Source of the DNA: an uncultured Clostridia bacterium
GTDB lineage: Bacteria > Bacillota > Clostridia > TANB77 > CAG-508
Assembly: GCA_944391895.1 (NCBI GenBank)
Contig: CALXVF010000051.1
Location: 1 to 8,270, forward strand
Direction: 5' to 3'
Length of the DNA: 8,270 nt
The notes beneath the pieces are model-generated. The model saw nothing but the letters and a program-made list of their open reading frames with translations, was not told the DNA's origin and did no database searches. Made by a program: the position numbers and the translations under genes. Positions 6,106 to 8,270 of this stretch are shown in pieces (the stretch's first letter is position 1; each line of letters starts with the position of its first letter).

Positions 6106-7351
6106 TATGTCCTCCTATTAATTTATTTCTCATAATTGTTGTTGCACCTTCTTCTAAATCCATGCCTCTTATAATTGCATTTTTACCCATTTCATTTTTT
6201 ATGCTTGCTAATGTTAATTCAAGTCTTCTTTCTTTATCTATTTTTTCTTGGTCTCTGAACAAACTTAATTGTACATTTTTGGTTTCTATTGCATTTGCAA
6301 AGTTTATTCCTATTCTTCTAATAGCAGCATTTTTATTTGTAGTTTTGTCATATATCTCCAAAAATGCTTCTAACAACTCTGAATATACATTAGTACAATT
6401 TGTTAACTTTTTGGTCCCTCCTGTAGCTTTTACGATATCTTTGGAATATCCTATATATAGTTGTACTGTGTCACTGACTAAATTACTTTCTATTAGCCTT
6501 AAACTTCCTAGTTCTACCATTTCTTTTAAAACTAGCCTTGCCTTTGTAAAAGAATAATCTTCAAATAAAACTTGACTATTTGAAACAGAAGTTGTTTTGG
6601 GTTTATATGCTTTGATATCTGCGATTGTGCAGCTCTCCATTCCCCATGAATGGTCTATTAAATATTCCGCATTTACTCCGAATTCTTTATATAATTTTCT
6701 TTGGTCACTATGTGCAATATCATACATATCAAAAATTCTCATTTTATTTAGTCTTCGTTCAATACCTTTTCCTATTTGCCAGAAATCTGTAAGTGGTTTA
6801 TGATGCCATAACCCTTTTTTATATTTTTCTTCATCTAAAATACCGATATTACTAGGACTGTGTTTTGCTGTTATATCTAATGCTATTTTTGCTAAATACA
6901 TATTTGTTCCAATACCTGCAGCTGCAGTTATTCCATATGTAGAATATATATCTTTGATTATTTTTCTAGCTAGCTCATTCGGTGTTAATTTATACATATT
7001 AAGGTACTTGCTAACGTCCATAAATGCTTCATCTATTGAATATATATGAATATCTTCTTTTGAAAAGTATTTAAGATAAATAGCATAAATGTTTGCAGAA
7101 TATTCTATATATTTCTTCATTCTTGGCATTGCAATAATGTATTTTATTGATTCAGGAATTTCAAATATTCTACATCTATTTTTCACCCCTAACATTTTCA
7201 TTTTAGGAGATACTGCTAGACAAATTGTTCCTTTACCTCGGCCCTCATCTGCTACAACTAGATTTGTATTAAATGGGTCTAATCCTCTTTCTACACATTC
7301 AACAGATGCATAAAATGTTTTTAGGTCTATACACATATATACTTTTTGCAC
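6095..7351 (-). CDS. Y-family DNA polymerase, UvrX/UmuC-like translesion enzyme
   Basis: Copies damaged DNA at low fidelity during the SOS response. The 418-residue product has the palm motif CIDLKTFYASVEC with catalytic Asp9 and Tyr14 at the steric-gate position. It also has the second catalytic motif YSIDEAFMDVS (Asp107, Glu108), the helix-hairpin-helix region (about 180-215) and a little-finger domain. A beta-clamp-binding motif QLSLF (361-365) follows, and the end IGGHNGG is typical of the UvrX type. The start is the GTG at 7351: GGGAG (7360-7364) is 8 nt upstream, and a LexA box and promoter occupy the DNA just before it, excluding the ATG at 7417, which lies within the LexA box. The YolD-like gene overlaps its 3' end by 11 nt. 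UvrX, YqjW and DinB types are hard to separate without alignment; the YolD partner favours UvrX. Confidence 0.93.
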   Translation of the reverse strand: MQKVYMCIDLKTFYASVECVERGLDPFNTNLVVADEGRGKGTICLAVSPKMKMLGVKNRCRIFEIPESIKYIIAMPRMKKYIEYSANIYAIYLKYFSKEDIHIYSIDEAFMDVSKYLNMYKLTPNELARKIIKDIYSTYGITAAAGIGTNMYLAKIALDITAKHSPSNIGILDEEKYKKGLWHHKPLTDFWQIGKGIERRLNKMRIFDMYDIAHSDQRKLYKEFGVNAEYLIDHSWGMESCTIADIKAYKPKTTSVSNSQVLFEDYSFTKARLVLKEMVELGSLRLIESNLVSDTVQLYIGYSKDIVKATGGTKKLTNCTNVYSELLEAFLEIYDKTTNKNAAIRRIGINFANAIETKNVQLSLFRDQEKIDKERRLELTLASIKNEMGKNAIIRGMDLEEGATTIMRNKLIGGHNGG

Positions 7352-7359
7352 AATTCTCA

Positions 7360-7364
7360 CTCCC
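7360..7364 (-). promoter_or_regulatory. Ribosome binding site deciding the GTG start of the polymerase
   Basis: GGGAG on the minus strand stands 8 nt before GTG at 7351, which encodes the first residue of VQKVYMCIDLK. The predicted transcription start near 7379 is downstream of the ATG at 7417, so that longer form could not be made from this promoter. Confidence 0.75.
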
Positions 7365-7385
7365 AACTTTATAAGCACTAGAATT

Positions 7386-7414
7386 ATTATAACATCTGCC
7401 GGAGTTTTTGTAAA
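7386..7414 (-). promoter_or_regulatory. Sigma-A promoter of the polymerase-YolD unit
   Basis: TTTACA (7409-7414) matches the -35 at five of six positions; the spacer is exactly 17 nt and the -10 is a perfect TATAAT (7386-7391). Predicted transcription start is about 7379, giving a leader of roughly 28 nt. The -35 is overlapped by the LexA-type box at 7411-7424, so repressor binding would block RNA polymerase. Confidence 0.85.
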
Positions 7415-7424
7415 CATATGTTCG
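7411..7424 (-). promoter_or_regulatory. LexA/DinR (SOS) box
   Basis: CGAACATATGTTTA matches the Gram-positive SOS box pattern CGAACRNRYGTTYC at every position but the last. It sits on the -35 of the polymerase promoter. LexA cleavage after DNA damage should therefore switch on the polymerase and YolD genes, and possibly the membrane-protein gene behind them. Box, promoter and gene type agree, which makes this one of the most secure regulatory calls in the window. Confidence 0.88.
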
Positions 7425-7491
7425 CATATCTTCTTTATGTAATTTTTCCCATGTGCAAATGCTTTTATTGTATAGGATTTCTATGCAATAG

Positions 7492-7550
7492 AAAAAGTGC
7501 AAGCTTTTTAAACTCTACTTTTTAGTCATAGTTCAGCTTTGCACCTTTTT
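7492..7550 (-). terminator. Intrinsic terminator after the ferritin-like gene
   Basis: On the minus strand GGTGCAAAGC, ending at 7536, pairs with GCTTGCAC (7497-7504) with one bulged base and is followed by TTTTT (7496-7492). The large loop (7505-7535) holds a further short AACT/AGTT pairing. The structure starts just downstream of the TAG stop at 7553. A matching T-tract (7546-7550) on the other side makes it symmetrical, so it could work in both directions. Confidence 0.7.
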
Positions 7551-7552
7551 AA

Positions 7553-8074
7553 CTATATTTTTGAACTTTCTTCTATTATTCTCGTAAATATTTCAATATG
7601 TGATTTTTCATCCAGTATTATTCTATTTAGCAATTTCTGTATACTAATATTTCTTGTGTTCGCAATGCCTCTTTTATATTCTTTTATAGCTTCTTTTTCT
7701 GTGAATATATTATATTCCATTGTTTCTCTCAAATTGCCTGTATCATACCTTACAAAATTACTGTTCCATGGATTTAATTTTGCACTAACATAGTGTGGAG
7801 GTAATCCTAATTCTTGTATTAAGTTTCCTATTTTATTTAAATGTTTCATTTCATCCACTGCAACTAATAACATTATTTTATTAACTTCTTGCCCTAGTTT
7901 TTTATCTATATGCTCAAATATATACTGTGTAATTGCCGATAATTCTCCCATTTTTCCTGCAAAAGAGTCGTATAGATATTTCGCATATATTGGATTTTTA
8001 TTTATTCCTCGCAATTCTGGATAAGGTATTTTGTCTCTTTCTCTTAGCATCTGTTTTATGTCTTCATATATCAT
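7553..8074 (-). CDS. Ferritin-like / rubrerythrin-like diiron protein
   Basis: A 173-residue, mostly helical soluble protein with all ligands of a ferritin-like diiron centre in order: Glu44 (GELSAITQYIF), ExxH at Glu75-His78 (DEMKHLNKIG), Glu128 (EKEAIKEYKR) and ExxH at Glu156-His159 (DEKSHIEIF). There is no C-terminal rubredoxin Cys4 domain, so it is not a full rubrerythrin. Such proteins handle iron or detoxify peroxide and oxygen; some short ferritin-like proteins of spore-formers sit in the spore coat. The function here is not fixed by the sequence. The ATG at 8074 is supported by AAGGAG (8084-8089), 9 nt upstream, and by the family-like N-terminus. Both elements lie in a long RNA hairpin (8072-8133), so translation is probably controlled. 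A terminator follows the gene; it appears monocistronic. Confidence 0.83.
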   Translation of the reverse strand: MIYEDIKQMLRERDKIPYPELRGINKNPIYAKYLYDSFAGKMGELSAITQYIFEHIDKKLGQEVNKIMLLVAVDEMKHLNKIGNLIQELGLPPHYVSAKLNPWNSNFVRYDTGNLRETMEYNIFTEKEAIKEYKRGIANTRNISIQKLLNRIILDEKSHIEIFTRIIEESSKI

Positions 8075-8133
8075 AAATCGTCACTCCTTAATAGATTATA
8101 TAATATATATCTATTAAAGAATAACGATTTATG
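8072..8133 (-). promoter_or_regulatory. Leader hairpin sequestering the Shine-Dalgarno and start codon of the ferritin-like gene
   Basis: In the minus-strand RNA, CAUAAAUCGU (8133-8124) pairs perfectly with ACGAUUUAUG (8081-8072), which includes the start codon. UAUUCU (8123-8118) pairs with GGAGUG (8087-8082) through three Watson-Crick and three U-G pairs, and UUAAUAGAU (8117-8109) pairs perfectly with AUCUAUUAA (8096-8088). The result is a continuous 25-bp stem with a 12-nt A/U loop that buries the whole AAGGAG. The wobble-paired segment is mismatched as DNA and in plus-strand RNA, which argues for an RNA function in this transcript. Possible roles are an RNA thermometer, a protein- or sRNA-opened switch, or, less likely, a palindromic operator. 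No convincing promoter upstream was found. Confidence 0.65.
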
Positions 8134-8194
8134 TTACAGTGTTTTATGCAATTTGAGCGTCTTTTCATTAAAATCCAAAAGAGTATGGTAATAA

Positions 8195-8270
8195 ATGTAT
8201 ACTAATAAATCTGATGAAGAGTTTATAGAAGATTTGTGTAGTTTGCCAGATTCTAAAAAAGAATATAAAG
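8195..8270 (+). CDS. Start of an unrecognised gene, cut by the window edge
   Basis: ATG at 8195 directly follows an in-frame TAA and opens a frame that remains open for 25 codons to the end of the window (MYTNKSDEEFIEDLCSLPD and on). The other two plus frames close within this stretch. The peptide is acidic and polar, with no recognisable motif. The ribosome binding site is poor: only a GAG-like stretch lies about 10 nt upstream. It would be divergent from the ferritin-like gene, sharing the 120-nt gap with the hairpin. It may be a real gene fragment or a chance frame. Confidence 0.35.
   Translation, partial: MYTNKSDEEFIEDLCSLPDSKKEYK

Noticed and set aside
6162..6557. 131-codon plus-strand frame opposite the polymerase gene
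   Set aside because: Antisense shadow rich in Leu, Ile and Ser as expected from AT-rich reverse strands; the polymerase motifs on the other strand are unambiguous.
7352..7417. 22-residue N-terminal extension of the Y-family polymerase starting at 7417
   Set aside because: Its ATG lies inside the LexA box, the region holds the promoter, and Y-family polymerases begin close to the first catalytic Asp.
7441..7500. Additional promoter (TTGCAC with TATACA) upstream of the polymerase unit
   Set aside because: The spacing is 22 nt, too long for sigma-A, and the TTGCAC is part of the terminator stem.
7299..7502. 67-codon minus-strand frame overlapping the polymerase 5' end
   Set aside because: Out of frame with the polymerase, it crosses the promoter and LexA box and has no ribosome binding site or recognisable motif.
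8131..8205. 24-codon plus-strand frame beginning at the ATG in the right arm of the leader palindrome
   Set aside because: Its ATG is a by-product of the inverted repeat, it has no Shine-Dalgarno sequence, and it overlaps the alternative start at 8195 in another frame.

Overview
The window is AT-rich DNA with strong GGAGG-type ribosome binding sites, short intergenic gaps and one gene for making spore dipicolinate. Together these point to an endospore-forming, low-GC member of the Bacillota, most likely a clostridium-type anaerobe. Genus and species cannot be read from the sequence. All complete genes are on the minus strand except the first, spoVFB. A possible gene fragment also reads plus-ward off the right edge.

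Layout: (1) 82-660, plus strand: spoVFB, dipicolinate synthase subunit B, a late sporulation function. (2) 661-859: a gene-free convergent gap filled by a 144-bp fold-back element (694-837) that can be drawn as a three-way junction, nested inside a second, outer inverted repeat. (3) 860-1453, minus: a six-helix DUF308/HdeD-like membrane protein. (4) 1516-2628, minus: prfB (release factor 2), with its own good promoter and without the programmed frameshift usual for this gene. (5) 2709-4990, minus: a two-gene ABC transporter, ATPase then a roughly 12-helix permease, with 2 nt between the genes. (6) 5066-5104: a perfect 18-bp GC-cored hairpin. (7) 5099-7351, minus: a probable SOS unit. A LexA/DinR-type box lies on the -35 of a near-consensus promoter. 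It is followed by a Y-family DNA polymerase (UvrX/UmuC-like), an overlapping YolD-like gene and, 38 nt further on, a YjdF/DUF2238-like membrane protein. (8) 7492-7550: a terminator. (9) 7553-8074, minus: a small ferritin-like/rubrerythrin-like diiron protein. (10) 8195-8270: an unrecognised open frame cut by the window edge.

The most striking regulatory feature is the leader of the ferritin-like gene (8072-8133). In the minus-strand RNA, the Shine-Dalgarno sequence and the start codon both lie in a continuous 25-bp stem. Three of its six central pairs are G-U wobbles, so that part pairs only in the mRNA of this gene and not as DNA or in the opposite transcript. This looks like a translational switch, such as an RNA thermometer or a ligand- or protein-controlled hairpin. 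The second most notable feature is the structured fold-back element at 694-837, which looks like a MITE-like or structured repeat set into a bidirectional terminator. No tRNA, rRNA, CRISPR array, transposase gene or complete new multi-gene system is visible.
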